A stretch of DNA of 64,000 nt from NCBI GenBank assembly GCA_964561455.1, contig CAZLPS010000001.1, positions 53,854 to 117,853 of the forward strand, given 5' to 3'. The notes under the pieces were generated by a model. That model was not told the origin of the DNA, searched no databases, and saw only the letters and a list, made by a program, of their open reading frames with translations. Shown in pieces: positions 16,245 through 24,660 of the stretch. Source of the stretch: JABDGR01 sp964561455. GTDB lineage: Bacteria; Verrucomicrobiota; Verrucomicrobiia; Opitutales; JABDGR01. Position 1 is the stretch's first letter. The number at the start of each line of letters is the position of its first letter. Position numbers and translations under genes: made by a program.

Positions 16245-17288
16245 ATGGCCCTTTACCTGGTTACCGGCGTTGCCGGATTCATTGCGTCGCGCGTGGCGGC
16301 GCTCTTGCTGGCTGACGGCCATGCCGTTGTCGGCCTGGATAATCTGAATGATTATTACGACGTGCGGTTAAAGGACTACCGGCTGGCGCAGTTGCTGGGC
16401 GAAACCCCCTGGCTGCCCGGCGGGGACGCCCGTCAATCGCAATTCGGCGGGCCCGGCCGACGCATCGCGGAAGACGGGCGGTTCGTCTTCGAGGCTGTGG
16501 ACGTCGAAAATTTGGCCGCGTTGGATGCCCTTTTTCGTGATTTCCACTTTGATGCGGTGTTCAATCTGGCGGCGCGTGCCGGGGTGGGGTACAGCGTGGA
16601 AAATCCGCATGTGTACCTCACGACGAACACGCATGGAACCCTGAATTTGCTGGAATGCATGCGCCGGCACGGTGTGAAAAAGCTCGTGCTGGCCTCCACT
16701 TCATCGCTTTACGCCGGTTGTGCGATGCCGTTTACGGAGGATTTGCCCGTGAATACACCGCTGTCGCCGTACGCAGCAACCAAAAAGGCGGCGGAGTTGA
16801 TGGCCCACAGCTACCATCAATTGCACGGCCTCGACATTTCCGTGGTGCGTTATTTTACCGTCTTTGGCCCGGCGGGCCGGCCCGACATGAGCATCTTTCG
16901 CTTCATTCAATGGATCGAAAACGGCCAGCCGCTCCAACTCTTCGGCGATGGCCGGCAATCCCGTGATTTCACCTTCGTGGACGACGCCGCCCGTGGCACC
17001 ATTCTGGCGGCAAAACCAGCCGGCTATGAAATCATCAACCTCGGTGGCGGGCGCTCTCCAACGTCGCTGGCGGAAGTCATCGCCCGCATCGAAATCGCCT
17101 TGGGCAAAAAAGCCGTTGTCCAGGGGCATCCGCCCATGGCAGCCGACATTGTGGCCACCCGGGCCGATATTTCCAAGGCCGCCAAATTGTTTGGCTGGCA
17201 GCCGCAGGTCTTGTTTGACGACGGCCTCGCCGCCACCGTCATTTGGCATCGCCGCCATGCCGCCTGGCTGGGACTGATCCCTTTGTAG
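16245..17288 (+). CDS. UDP-glucuronate 4-epimerase-like NAD-dependent epimerase
   Basis: Extended short-chain dehydrogenase of 347 residues, likely converting UDP-glucuronate to UDP-galacturonate (the UGDH at 3337 makes the substrate). LDNLNDYYDVRLK near 31-43 and the late YFTVFGPAGRPDM are hallmarks of this subgroup, with Y176/K180 in LSPYAATKK and the STSSLYAG loop. The NAD motif reads GVAGFIAS, with Ala in place of the usual last Gly of GxxGxxG, which is unusual but sterically tolerable in some family members. It is 18 bases after the GDP-mannose gene. A different 4-epimerase substrate cannot be excluded. Confidence 0.87.
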   Translation: MALYLVTGVAGFIASRVAALLLADGHAVVGLDNLNDYYDVRLKDYRLAQLLGETPWLPGGDARQSQFGGPGRRIAEDGRFVFEAVDVENLAALDALFRDFHFDAVFNLAARAGVGYSVENPHVYLTTNTHGTLNLLECMRRHGVKKLVLASTSSLYAGCAMPFTEDLPVNTPLSPYAATKKAAELMAHSYHQLHGLDISVVRYFTVFGPAGRPDMSIFRFIQWIENGQPLQLFGDGRQSRDFTFVDDAARGTILAAKPAGYEIINLGGGRSPTSLAEVIARIEIALGKKAVVQGHPPMAADIVATRADISKAAKLFGWQPQVLFDDGLAATVIWHRRHAAWLGLIPL

Positions 17289-17298
17289 ATAATTGAAA

Positions 17299-18351
17299 AT
17301 GCTTGCAGAAACCCAAAGGACCAAGGTGAAAGTTCTCGCCCTTATCCCCGCCCGCTCCGGCTCCAAGGGCATTCCCCATAAGAATGTGCAATGGGTTGCG
17401 GGCAAGCCGCTCCTTGCGCATTCCATTGTGCAGGCGCGCGCCAGTGCCGTCGTGGACCGGGTGATTGTCAGCACCGACAGCGAGGCCTACGCCGCCATTG
17501 CGCGGCAATACGGGGCCGAAACACCGTTCCTGCGGCCGGCGGATATCTCCGGTGATTCCGCCACGGACTGGCAGGTTTTTCACCACGCCCTGGCCTGGTT
17601 GCGTGAACACGAAGGTCTCTGTCCGGAAATCGTGGTGCACTTGCGGCCAACCCACCCCCGGCGTGATCCCGAGGACATTACGGCTGCGGTCGAATTGCTG
17701 CTGGCCCATCCGGAGTGGGACAGCGTGCGCTCCGTTGTGTCGGCACCGCATACGCCCTATAAAATGTGGCTCAAGAATGACGATGGCACCCTGCGGCCCG
17801 TGGCCACTTGCGCCCACCCCGAGGCGTACAATGAGCCTCGCCAGGTCTTGCCGCCCACCTACCTTCAGAACGCCGCCATTGATGTCACCCGCGCCGCAAC
17901 GGTTTTGGCAAAACACTCCATGACTGGGAACAAAATCGGCGCTTTTTTAATGACGGAATTTCAGGACATTGACACGCCGGAGGAACTGGAACAGGCCGCC
18001 CGCGCCTGGCACCAGCCCGGCCGCACCCCTGCGGGCAAGACTTTTGTCTTCGATATTGATGGTGTGATTGCCCGCCTCACCCCGGACAATGACTACCGGC
18101 GCTCCGAGCCGCACGAGGAAGTCATCGCCATCGTGCGCCAGTTGCACCGCTGCGGCAATCGCATCATTTTGTACACGGCTCGCGGATTTGTCACCGGGAT
18201 TGACTGGCGGGAACTCACCTCCCGGCAATTGGCCGCTTGGAATGTTCCCTACCACGAATTGCATTTTGGCAAGCCGGCCGGGGATTTCTATGTGGATGAC
18301 CGGATGGTTCCCCTCAGTGAGATTCTCCGCATTTCCGCTGGCGACGCTTAA
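17299..18351 (+). CDS. CMP-nonulosonate cytidylyltransferase fused to a HAD phosphatase domain
   Basis: Two-domain protein of 350 residues. Residues 15-240 form a NeuA-type cytidylyltransferase: LIPARSGSKGIPHKN at 17-31, STDSEAYA near 60, LRPTHPRR near 117 and FQDIDTPEEL near 223. Residues 248-345 form a small HAD phosphatase: DIDGVI with nucleophile Asp254 and general acid Asp256, LYTARG near 290 and YVDDRM near 333. Fusion suggests one enzyme dephosphorylates a 9-phosphate sugar acid and another activates it with CTP, as the separate HAD and CMP-Kdn synthetase genes of Bacteroides do. The next gene encodes a NeuB-like synthase. A Kdo-like role is also possible. Confidence 0.85.
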   Translation: MLAETQRTKVKVLALIPARSGSKGIPHKNVQWVAGKPLLAHSIVQARASAVVDRVIVSTDSEAYAAIARQYGAETPFLRPADISGDSATDWQVFHHALAWLREHEGLCPEIVVHLRPTHPRRDPEDITAAVELLLAHPEWDSVRSVVSAPHTPYKMWLKNDDGTLRPVATCAHPEAYNEPRQVLPPTYLQNAAIDVTRAATVLAKHSMTGNKIGAFLMTEFQDIDTPEELEQAARAWHQPGRTPAGKTFVFDIDGVIARLTPDNDYRRSEPHEEVIAIVRQLHRCGNRIILYTARGFVTGIDWRELTSRQLAAWNVPYHELHFGKPAGDFYVDDRMVPLSEILRISAGDA

Positions 18352-18397
18352 TTTTGCGCGTCTTTGCCTGCCGGCATTCTTTCCTAATCCCACCGCC

Positions 18398-19888
18398 ATG
18401 AATATACCAAACTCACCTCTGTTCATCTTTGAAATGGCCAACAACCATCAAGGCAGCCTTGATCATGGCCTGCGCATCATCCAGGAAATGTCGGCGATCG
18501 TGCGCCGCTACGGCATCCGCGGCGCGGTCAAGCTGCAGTATCGCGATTTGGCCTCTTTCATTCACCCCCGGCACCGGCACGGTGAGCACAAACACATTAA
18601 GCGCTTCTTGCAAACAGAGCTGAGCCGGGAGAATTACCACACGCTGGCCCAAGCCATTCGCGACCAGGGCATGATCTCCATTTGCACTCCGTTTGATGAA
18701 CCCTCAGTCGAGGACCTGGTGAACCATGGCATTGAAATTATCAAGGTTGCATCCTGCAGTGCCAACGATTGGCCACTCCTTGAGCGCATGGTGCAGGCGC
18801 AAAAGCCCATCATTTGCTCCACCGGCGGTTTGCGCATTGAGGAAATTGATCAGGTGGTCAATTTCTTTGAGCACCGGCACGTGGCGCGTCTGTCGCTTTT
18901 GCATTGTGTCGGCCGCTACCCAACCCCCGACGACGGCATCCAGCTCAATTTCATGGAACGCATGATGCGCCGCTATCACCAGCACGAGGTGGGATACTCC
19001 GGCCATGAAGCGCCGGATAACATTCACGTGGCTCTGTGCGCGGTGGCCAAGGGCGCCAGGATCCTTGAGCGTCATGTGGGTGTGGCCACTGAATCCATTA
19101 AGCTCAACGCCTACTCCATGAATCCGGCGCAGACCGCCCTTTGGGTGGAAGCCGCGCTCAAGGCCCTCGTCATCGGTGGGGACCCGGCAGGCGAGAAGCA
19201 TGTCACGGAAGATGAAAGTGAGTCACTGCTTTCGCTGCGCCGTGGTGCGTTTGCCGCCCAACCGGTCGCCCAGGGCGAGTTGCTGACCCGGGAGAAGGTC
19301 TTTTTTGCGATGCCCTGCCAGCCGGGTCAATCCACGGCCACTGAATGGCAGCCCACCATGGTCGCTTCCCGCGATTATGCCGTCGGCGACGCCCTGGGGG
19401 AACGCCGCAAGACCGGACTGACCAACCAGTTACGCGCCATCATCCACCAGGCCAAGGGGCTGCTGCGTGAGGCCCGCATTGAAATTGGACCGAATTTCAC
19501 CATCGAAATGTCCCATCATTATGGCGCGGAAAAGTTTCGCTCCTGGGGTGCCCTGATCGTGAATCTGATCAACCGGGAGTATTGCAAAAAGTTGATCATC
19601 ATGCTCCCGGCCCAGCGCCATCCCAACCATCGCCATTTAAAAAAGGAGGAAACTTTTCAATTGTTGTGGGGTGACTTGGAAGCCGTCCTCGATGGCGTGA
19701 CCCACCGTTTGCTGCCGGGCGACATGCTGCTCATCAATCGCGGCCAATGGCACCAGTTCACCACCGTGGGTGGATGCATCTTTGAAGAGGTTTCCACCAC
19801 CCACATTATCGGCGACAGTTATTACGAAGACCCCGCCATTGCCGTTCTGGACCCCATCCGCCGCAAAACGGTGCTGGATATGTGGTAA
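18398..19888 (+). CDS. NeuB-family sugar-acid synthase fused to a C-terminal cupin
   Basis: A 496-residue fusion. Residues 5-265 match the NeuB TIM barrel, which condenses phosphoenolpyruvate with a hexosamine or hexose derivative: FEMANNHQGS at 11-20, VKLQYRD near 44, KVASCSANDWPL near 116-127, STGG at 141-144, HCVGRYPTP near 169, and VGYSGHE near 198. Residues 275-335 resemble an SAF (antifreeze-like) domain. Residues 365-490 form a cupin with HPNHRHLKKEETF (His408, His411, His413, Glu417/418) and a late His452, a plausible metal site like that of sugar isomerases. The cupin may isomerise or epimerise the substrate. Product identity is unknown. Confidence 0.85.
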   Translation: MNIPNSPLFIFEMANNHQGSLDHGLRIIQEMSAIVRRYGIRGAVKLQYRDLASFIHPRHRHGEHKHIKRFLQTELSRENYHTLAQAIRDQGMISICTPFDEPSVEDLVNHGIEIIKVASCSANDWPLLERMVQAQKPIICSTGGLRIEEIDQVVNFFEHRHVARLSLLHCVGRYPTPDDGIQLNFMERMMRRYHQHEVGYSGHEAPDNIHVALCAVAKGARILERHVGVATESIKLNAYSMNPAQTALWVEAALKALVIGGDPAGEKHVTEDESESLLSLRRGAFAAQPVAQGELLTREKVFFAMPCQPGQSTATEWQPTMVASRDYAVGDALGERRKTGLTNQLRAIIHQAKGLLREARIEIGPNFTIEMSHHYGAEKFRSWGALIVNLINREYCKKLIIMLPAQRHPNHRHLKKEETFQLLWGDLEAVLDGVTHRLLPGDMLLINRGQWHQFTTVGGCIFEEVSTTHIIGDSYYEDPAIAVLDPIRRKTVLDMW

Positions 19889-19930
19889 CCGCCAGCGGCC
19901 CGGATTTGCGCGGCGACCGTGGACAACCTC

Positions 19931-21226
19931 ATGAAGATCGGCATATGCATCGCGGATTACGATATCCGCAACGACTTGGCCGACTTGCTGCGCGGCCTCG
20001 CGCGGCGGCACGAGGTGGTGGTGCTGGCCACCCCGATTGAACTGCCGCGAGTCGGCGAGGGGCCCTGGGAGAAGCGTCCGGTCCGGATAAAAATCAGCTG
20101 GTGGAACCGGATGTGGCTGGCGCTATTCGGTTATTTGGGCCGGGTGCCGGCCAGCAAGGACAACTTTTTGCAAAATTCGTTTTTCCTTTTGCAAAAACTT
20201 CCGCCCGCCCGCCGGGGCCGCGCCGCGGCCTGGCTGCGGCTGCGGGCAAAATTGCCGCCGCTGTTTACGTTTGACCGGTTGTTGAAGCTCTTGCGCGGGT
20301 CCGTCGCCAGCATGGATGATCTCGACGCGATTCTCTTCATTACCAATGTCGCCAGCCCCGAGTTATTGGCGCAAGCTCTGCGGATGGGCCGCCCCTGTGC
20401 GGCGTACGTTTACAGTTGGGATCATGCGCCGAAATTTGACCGCTTCTCCCGGCGGGTGGCCTGCTATTTCACCTGGAATCAAGGGATCGCCGACGATTTG
20501 GCCCGGTTGCAGGATATCCCCTTGTCGCACACCCGGCCTGTCGGCGCCACCCAGTTGGTTTTTATTCGCGACTACTTGAATTCTCCAGCAGCGCGCCGCC
20601 GGAAGATTCCATTCCGTTATGCCTATTACGGCTGCGCCATCGCCGTGCCGGGCCTCGTCGAGCAGGAAGTCCGTTTGGTCGAATGGCTGGCGGACGAACT
20701 GGCGCTTGAAGACCCCGGACTGAAACTCATTGTCCGCCCCTATCCCATGTTGCGTGACACGACTTCTTTTCGCCGCCTCCGCCAGCGGCCCAACGTGGTT
20801 TTCGACGATGAATACCGCGAGGAAGTGCAGGAGCGGGTGATTCCCCGCGTGGACGTGTTTTCCAAGTTCAACCTGCAGGAGCATGCTGAGTTATTCTTTC
20901 ATTGCGGCACCACCATGGGACTCGAGGGCGCCTATTTCGACGCCCCGATATTCTTTCTCGCCCCTGAGGATGTGGATTTTGGCGTGCTGCCCGGCGGTGA
21001 CCTGCATGTCAGCCGGTTCTTTCGCACCTTTCATAATGAAAAGTACCTGATGTTGTCCCGCTTTCCCAACGTCGTGGTGCGGGCGGCGGATTTGCGCCCG
21101 CGGATCCGCGCCGCCCTCGCCGGCCGCGAATCCTATTTGCCCTACAATCGGGCCGTGCGTGCCGAAACGCCCTTGCGATCCATGGATGAAATTGCCGGGG
21201 ACATTGCCTCCGGCCTCCAGCCATGA
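19931..21226 (+). CDS. Putative glycosyltransferase, GT-B type
   Basis: A 431-residue protein with no signal peptide. It has the general layout of a two-domain GT-B glycosyltransferase but no family I can name. Useful landmarks are MKIGICIADYDIRNDL at the start, YVYSWDHAPKF near 155, LIVRPYPMLRD near 260, and a C-terminal HCGTTMGLEGAYFDAPIFF segment that resembles the donor-binding region of capsule and sialyl-type transferases. I chose the ATG at 19931; a GTG twelve bases upstream is an alternative. It is 42 bases after the NeuB-cupin gene and overlaps the next gene by four bases, so it may transfer the sugar acid made by those enzymes. Confidence 0.65.
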   Translation: MKIGICIADYDIRNDLADLLRGLARRHEVVVLATPIELPRVGEGPWEKRPVRIKISWWNRMWLALFGYLGRVPASKDNFLQNSFFLLQKLPPARRGRAAAWLRLRAKLPPLFTFDRLLKLLRGSVASMDDLDAILFITNVASPELLAQALRMGRPCAAYVYSWDHAPKFDRFSRRVACYFTWNQGIADDLARLQDIPLSHTRPVGATQLVFIRDYLNSPAARRRKIPFRYAYYGCAIAVPGLVEQEVRLVEWLADELALEDPGLKLIVRPYPMLRDTTSFRRLRQRPNVVFDDEYREEVQERVIPRVDVFSKFNLQEHAELFFHCGTTMGLEGAYFDAPIFFLAPEDVDFGVLPGGDLHVSRFFRTFHNEKYLMLSRFPNVVVRAADLRPRIRAALAGRESYLPYNRAVRAETPLRSMDEIAGDIASGLQP

Positions 21227-22386
21227 ACCGGCCCGATAAGATTGGGGTGGTTTGCGAGAAATTTCCGCTGGTGTCCCAGACTTTTGTACTGCGACACGCG
21301 GAAGTCCTCGATGCCGAAATATTTGCCTTGGAACTCACCGCGACAATCGAGGATCCGGCCTGGGCCGGCCGGGTGCATGCGGCGGGCATCACTCCGGGCC
21401 GCAATCGCAGGCGCGTGCTGGCAGAGCGGATCTACCGGCGCTTGTTCCACCCGCCCTGGCGGATATGGCTGCCCGGCGAACAGCGCAAATTATGCGACCA
21501 ATTGCGGGAACGGAATATCGCCGCCGTCATCGTGGAGTTCGGCCAATGTCTGGTGGGTTGCGGCGAACGGATCTTCGATGCGGGGGCTCGCGTGGTGCCT
21601 TATTTTCACGGAGTGGACCTGTCGGCCCATTTGCGCGATGCGCGCTATGTCCGCAAATTGCGCCCGCTGTTGCATCGCTGCGCCGACGCCATTGTCGTGA
21701 ATGAGCTAATGATTGGCCGCCTGCGAAACATCTTTGGCTTCCGCGGCCGGATTCACTTCGTTCCCTGTGCGGCGGATGATGCCTTGTTTGCCCATCAATC
21801 CCGCGCACCACATCCCGGTTTCAAGTTTCTGTTCGTTGGCCGTCTGGTCGAGAAAAAGGGCGTGGTCGAATTGGTCCGCGCCTTCGCCCGCTATGTCGAA
21901 CTGGGCGGGCAGGGTGATTTGGTTATTGCGGGCGATGGCCCCGAGCGGGCCAGCGCCGAGGAGGCCGTCCTCAAAGCTGCCTTGGCTTCCCGGGTGGATT
22001 TCAAGGGTCCCGTGACCCATGAACACGCGGCCACATTGATGCATGCGGCGGACATTTATGTTCAGCATTCCAAAGTGGGCGCTGACGGCGACGAGGAAGG
22101 CTGGCCCGTGGCAATTGCGGAAGCTTGCCTGGCCGGTTTACCGGTGGTGGCCACTTGCCACGCAGGCATTCCCCAGCAAGTCATTTCCGGTCAGACCGGC
22201 TGGTTGGTTCAGGAAGGCGATATCGAAGGCATGGCGCGCGCCATGCTTGCCTTGGCGCAATCGGCGGCCTTGCGCGAGACCTATGGTCGGGCCGCCCAGC
22301 AGCATATCCGGAAATTTTGCGACTCTGCGGCCTATCGCATCCGTTTACGTGAAATCCTGCATAACCCGGAGTCCGCCACGTCGTGA
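21223..22386 (+). CDS. Group 1 (GT4) glycosyltransferase
   Basis: GT-B glycosyltransferase of 387 residues, acting at the cytoplasmic face of the membrane on a lipid-linked glycan. The C-terminal GT4 domain shows FLFVGRLVEKKGVVELVRAF near 200-219, the nucleotide-sugar loop VIAGDGPER near 229, and EGWPVAIAEACLAGLPVVAT near 290-309 with the paired glutamates of the EX7E type. The N-terminal half carries acceptor-side elements such as FHGVDLSAHLRD. ATGA overlap with the gene before (21223-21226) and GTGA overlap with the gene after (22383-22386) mark a tightly coupled run. Donor and acceptor cannot be read from the sequence. Confidence 0.87.
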   Translation: MNRPDKIGVVCEKFPLVSQTFVLRHAEVLDAEIFALELTATIEDPAWAGRVHAAGITPGRNRRRVLAERIYRRLFHPPWRIWLPGEQRKLCDQLRERNIAAVIVEFGQCLVGCGERIFDAGARVVPYFHGVDLSAHLRDARYVRKLRPLLHRCADAIVVNELMIGRLRNIFGFRGRIHFVPCAADDALFAHQSRAPHPGFKFLFVGRLVEKKGVVELVRAFARYVELGGQGDLVIAGDGPERASAEEAVLKAALASRVDFKGPVTHEHAATLMHAADIYVQHSKVGADGDEEGWPVAIAEACLAGLPVVATCHAGIPQQVISGQTGWLVQEGDIEGMARAMLALAQSAALRETYGRAAQQHIRKFCDSAAYRIRLREILHNPESATS

Positions 22387-23510
22387 AGCCGGCGCTCTTT
22401 CTCAGCCTGGGCATTTTTCCAAGTCCGCAGGCGCGCACCGCCACGGAGGTGCGAGCCGGGCAAAACCTCGCTGCCTTGCGCGCCCTGGGCTATGACGTCA
22501 CAGTGCTTACGACCCCTGATCCACTCGGGCGGCCCGGTCCGGATTTTCCCACCCTTTTTACCCGGCCACTTCCCGTGACAAACTTTGTTGAATTTCATGC
22601 GCAATGGCGTTACCGGCGCGAAGTGGGCCGGCTGATAAACCAGAATCTGGCTGGTGGCCAGTCCCTTCTGTTTTGTGAGCACTGGGCCGCCCTCGCCTGC
22701 AGTCCCCGGGGGGCGCGAATAATATACTCCATGCACGATTTTGAATCGAAATTGGTGCCGGCGCGGCGCTTGCGGAAGGGTGCGCCCGTCACGTTTAAGA
22801 CCCGTGCTTATTGGCGGCTGGCTCGCTGCCTCGAGCTTCGGCTGGTCAACAAGGCCCGCAAAGTCATTGCCGTTTCTGCCACCGAGGCCGACGAGGCCGC
22901 GCGCGTCTGGCGGGTACCCGCTGTGTACATCCCAACCGTGTCGGTGGCCATGGAAAAACCCGTGCGGGATTTCCTCGATGGCGCGGTGCGGTGTTGGTTT
23001 TATGGCAGCTCGAGTGCAACTTCGAATAAGATCGTTCTCGACCATCTTGCCGATGGCTGTTTTGCCGCACTCAAAGCCGCCATGCCGAATGCCGAGTTTC
23101 ACCAAGCCGGTTCCTTTGAACATTATGACCCGGGTAAAATCGCCTGGCTCAAGGAGCATTTCACCGTGCACGGCTTTGTGGAGGACCCGGCGCAATTCTT
23201 CTGCCGCGGAGATTTTTGCCTGATTCCCTATCAGCAGGACACCGGCTTTCGCACCAAAATCCCCGAAGTATGTGGTTATGGAATGATCGCCGCTGGTTAC
23301 CCGGCCTCCTTCGCCTGTTGCCCGGAAATGCGTGATGGCTACAATTGTGTCATCGCGGACTCGCCCACCCAATTGGCGGGCAAGCTGGCGCAAGTGGCCG
23401 CAGACCCGGCTTGGCGTCGGCGTCTCTCGGAGGGTGCCTTCGCCACCCGGTGCCATGAATTATCCTTTTCCGCGCTCCTCGACCGCTACCGCCAGGCCCT
23501 GGATTTTTGA
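22383..23510 (+). CDS. Glycosyltransferase-like protein, GT4-related
   Basis: A 375-residue GT-B-like protein starting at a GTG that overlaps the upstream stop (GTGA). The N-terminus SLGIFPSPQARTATEVRAGQ and NLAALRALGYDVTVLTTPDP has the order of GT4 acceptor domains. The C-terminal half (DFCLIPYQQDTGFRTKIPEV) matches the Glyco_trans_1-like donor region, where the usual E-x7-E is replaced by this Gln/Thr-rich stretch. It therefore belongs to a divergent group, often seen in polysaccharide loci. It is followed four bases later by the GT9 gene. Specificity unknown. Confidence 0.72.
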   Translation: MKPALFLSLGIFPSPQARTATEVRAGQNLAALRALGYDVTVLTTPDPLGRPGPDFPTLFTRPLPVTNFVEFHAQWRYRREVGRLINQNLAGGQSLLFCEHWAALACSPRGARIIYSMHDFESKLVPARRLRKGAPVTFKTRAYWRLARCLELRLVNKARKVIAVSATEADEAARVWRVPAVYIPTVSVAMEKPVRDFLDGAVRCWFYGSSSATSNKIVLDHLADGCFAALKAAMPNAEFHQAGSFEHYDPGKIAWLKEHFTVHGFVEDPAQFFCRGDFCLIPYQQDTGFRTKIPEVCGYGMIAAGYPASFACCPEMRDGYNCVIADSPTQLAGKLAQVAADPAWRRRLSEGAFATRCHELSFSALLDRYRQALDF

Positions 23511-23513
23511 ACC

Positions 23514-24659
23514 ATGGAACCCGTTCCCGCCGATCTGATCATCCATACGGACTGTGCCCATTACCGGGGTGCGGCCCCGTGCCTCTTTCACAAACGCGAT
23601 GGTCGTCCCTGTCCCGGGTGTCCCGATTACGCACCCTTGGGCGCCAAAATCCTTGTCGTAAAACTTGACGCGATGGGTGATGTATTGCGCACCACGGCCA
23701 TTTTGCCGGCTTTGCTCCAGCGTTTTCCGGCCGCGCAGATAACCTGGGTGACGCGCGAACGTTCCCGCGCCCTTTTGGAGGGCAATCCCCAAGTCCACCG
23801 GGTCCTCACCGTCGAGGGCAACTATTTAGAGTCCCTCACTGCGGAGAAGTTTGATTTGGGCATCGGTCTCGACGCCGATGCGCTTTCCGCCCAGATTTTG
23901 ACCTTGGCCAAATGCGGAGAAAAGTTGGGCTTCACCGTCGGCCGTTTTGGCGCGGGTGAACCCGCCAGCCCGGAGGCCAGAACCTGGTGGATGATGGGTG
24001 TCAATGACCGTCTCAAGAAAGCCAACCGGCAATCCTATCAGGCAATAATGTATGAAATATGCCGCTTGGCTGGACCAATTGCGCGCCCGCAGCTGCCCGC
24101 AAGATTATTCCGGGAGTCCTGGCTTGCCCGCCGCCGCACGGAACTGGGCCTCCAGCCCGCAAGCCGGGTCATTGGTTTGAACACCGGCGGCGGTGGCCGT
24201 TGGCAGTGCAAAAAGTGGACCGTGTCGGGTTATGTGGAACTCATTCGCTGGCTGCGCCAACGCGCGCCTGCCGCAGCTTTGCTCCTTTACGGGGGTCCCG
24301 AGGAGCTGGATTTTAACGCGGCTATCCTCCGGCAATGCGCGTCGGACGTGCGGGATTTGGGCTGCGGGAATTCTGTCGCCGAATTCGTTTCTCTAATCAG
24401 TCTGGCCGATGTTTTTTTCACGCCGGACAGTCTTGGCTTCCATATCGCCGTCGCCATGTCCAAGCGGACGGTGGTGCTGGTGGGGCCCACTTCTCCATGG
24501 GAATTGGATGTTTATGGCTTGGGTGAAGTGCTCACTGCGGATAATTCCTGTGCTGCCTGCTACCGCAGCCAGTGCGACCGCCGGCCCACCTGCATGGAAG
24601 TGCTCGACCCCGGTATCGTGGCTGCCGCAATTATGCGCCAGTGGGATCTCATTCAGTAA
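23514..24659 (+). CDS. GT9 (heptosyltransferase-like) glycosyltransferase with Cys-rich ends
   Basis: A 381-residue GT9 family protein. The core resembles WaaC/WaaF heptosyltransferases: ILVVKLDAMGDVLRTTAILP near 44-63, then INTGGGGRWQCKKW-like LNTGGGGRWQCKKW near 223, LYGGPEE near 259, and ADVFFTPDSLGFHIAVAM near 299-316. Before the core is a cysteine cluster, C14, C23, H26, C33 and C36, which looks like a small zinc-binding knuckle, and the C-terminus has another (SCAACYRSQCDRRPTC). These are absent from classical WaaC. It likely transfers a heptose or related sugar to an inner-core-like acceptor. It is four bases after the previous glycosyltransferase. Confidence 0.85.
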   Translation: MEPVPADLIIHTDCAHYRGAAPCLFHKRDGRPCPGCPDYAPLGAKILVVKLDAMGDVLRTTAILPALLQRFPAAQITWVTRERSRALLEGNPQVHRVLTVEGNYLESLTAEKFDLGIGLDADALSAQILTLAKCGEKLGFTVGRFGAGEPASPEARTWWMMGVNDRLKKANRQSYQAIMYEICRLAGPIARPQLPARLFRESWLARRRTELGLQPASRVIGLNTGGGGRWQCKKWTVSGYVELIRWLRQRAPAAALLLYGGPEELDFNAAILRQCASDVRDLGCGNSVAEFVSLISLADVFFTPDSLGFHIAVAMSKRTVVLVGPTSPWELDVYGLGEVLTADNSCAACYRSQCDRRPTCMEVLDPGIVAAAIMRQWDLIQ

Positions 24660-24660
24660 A

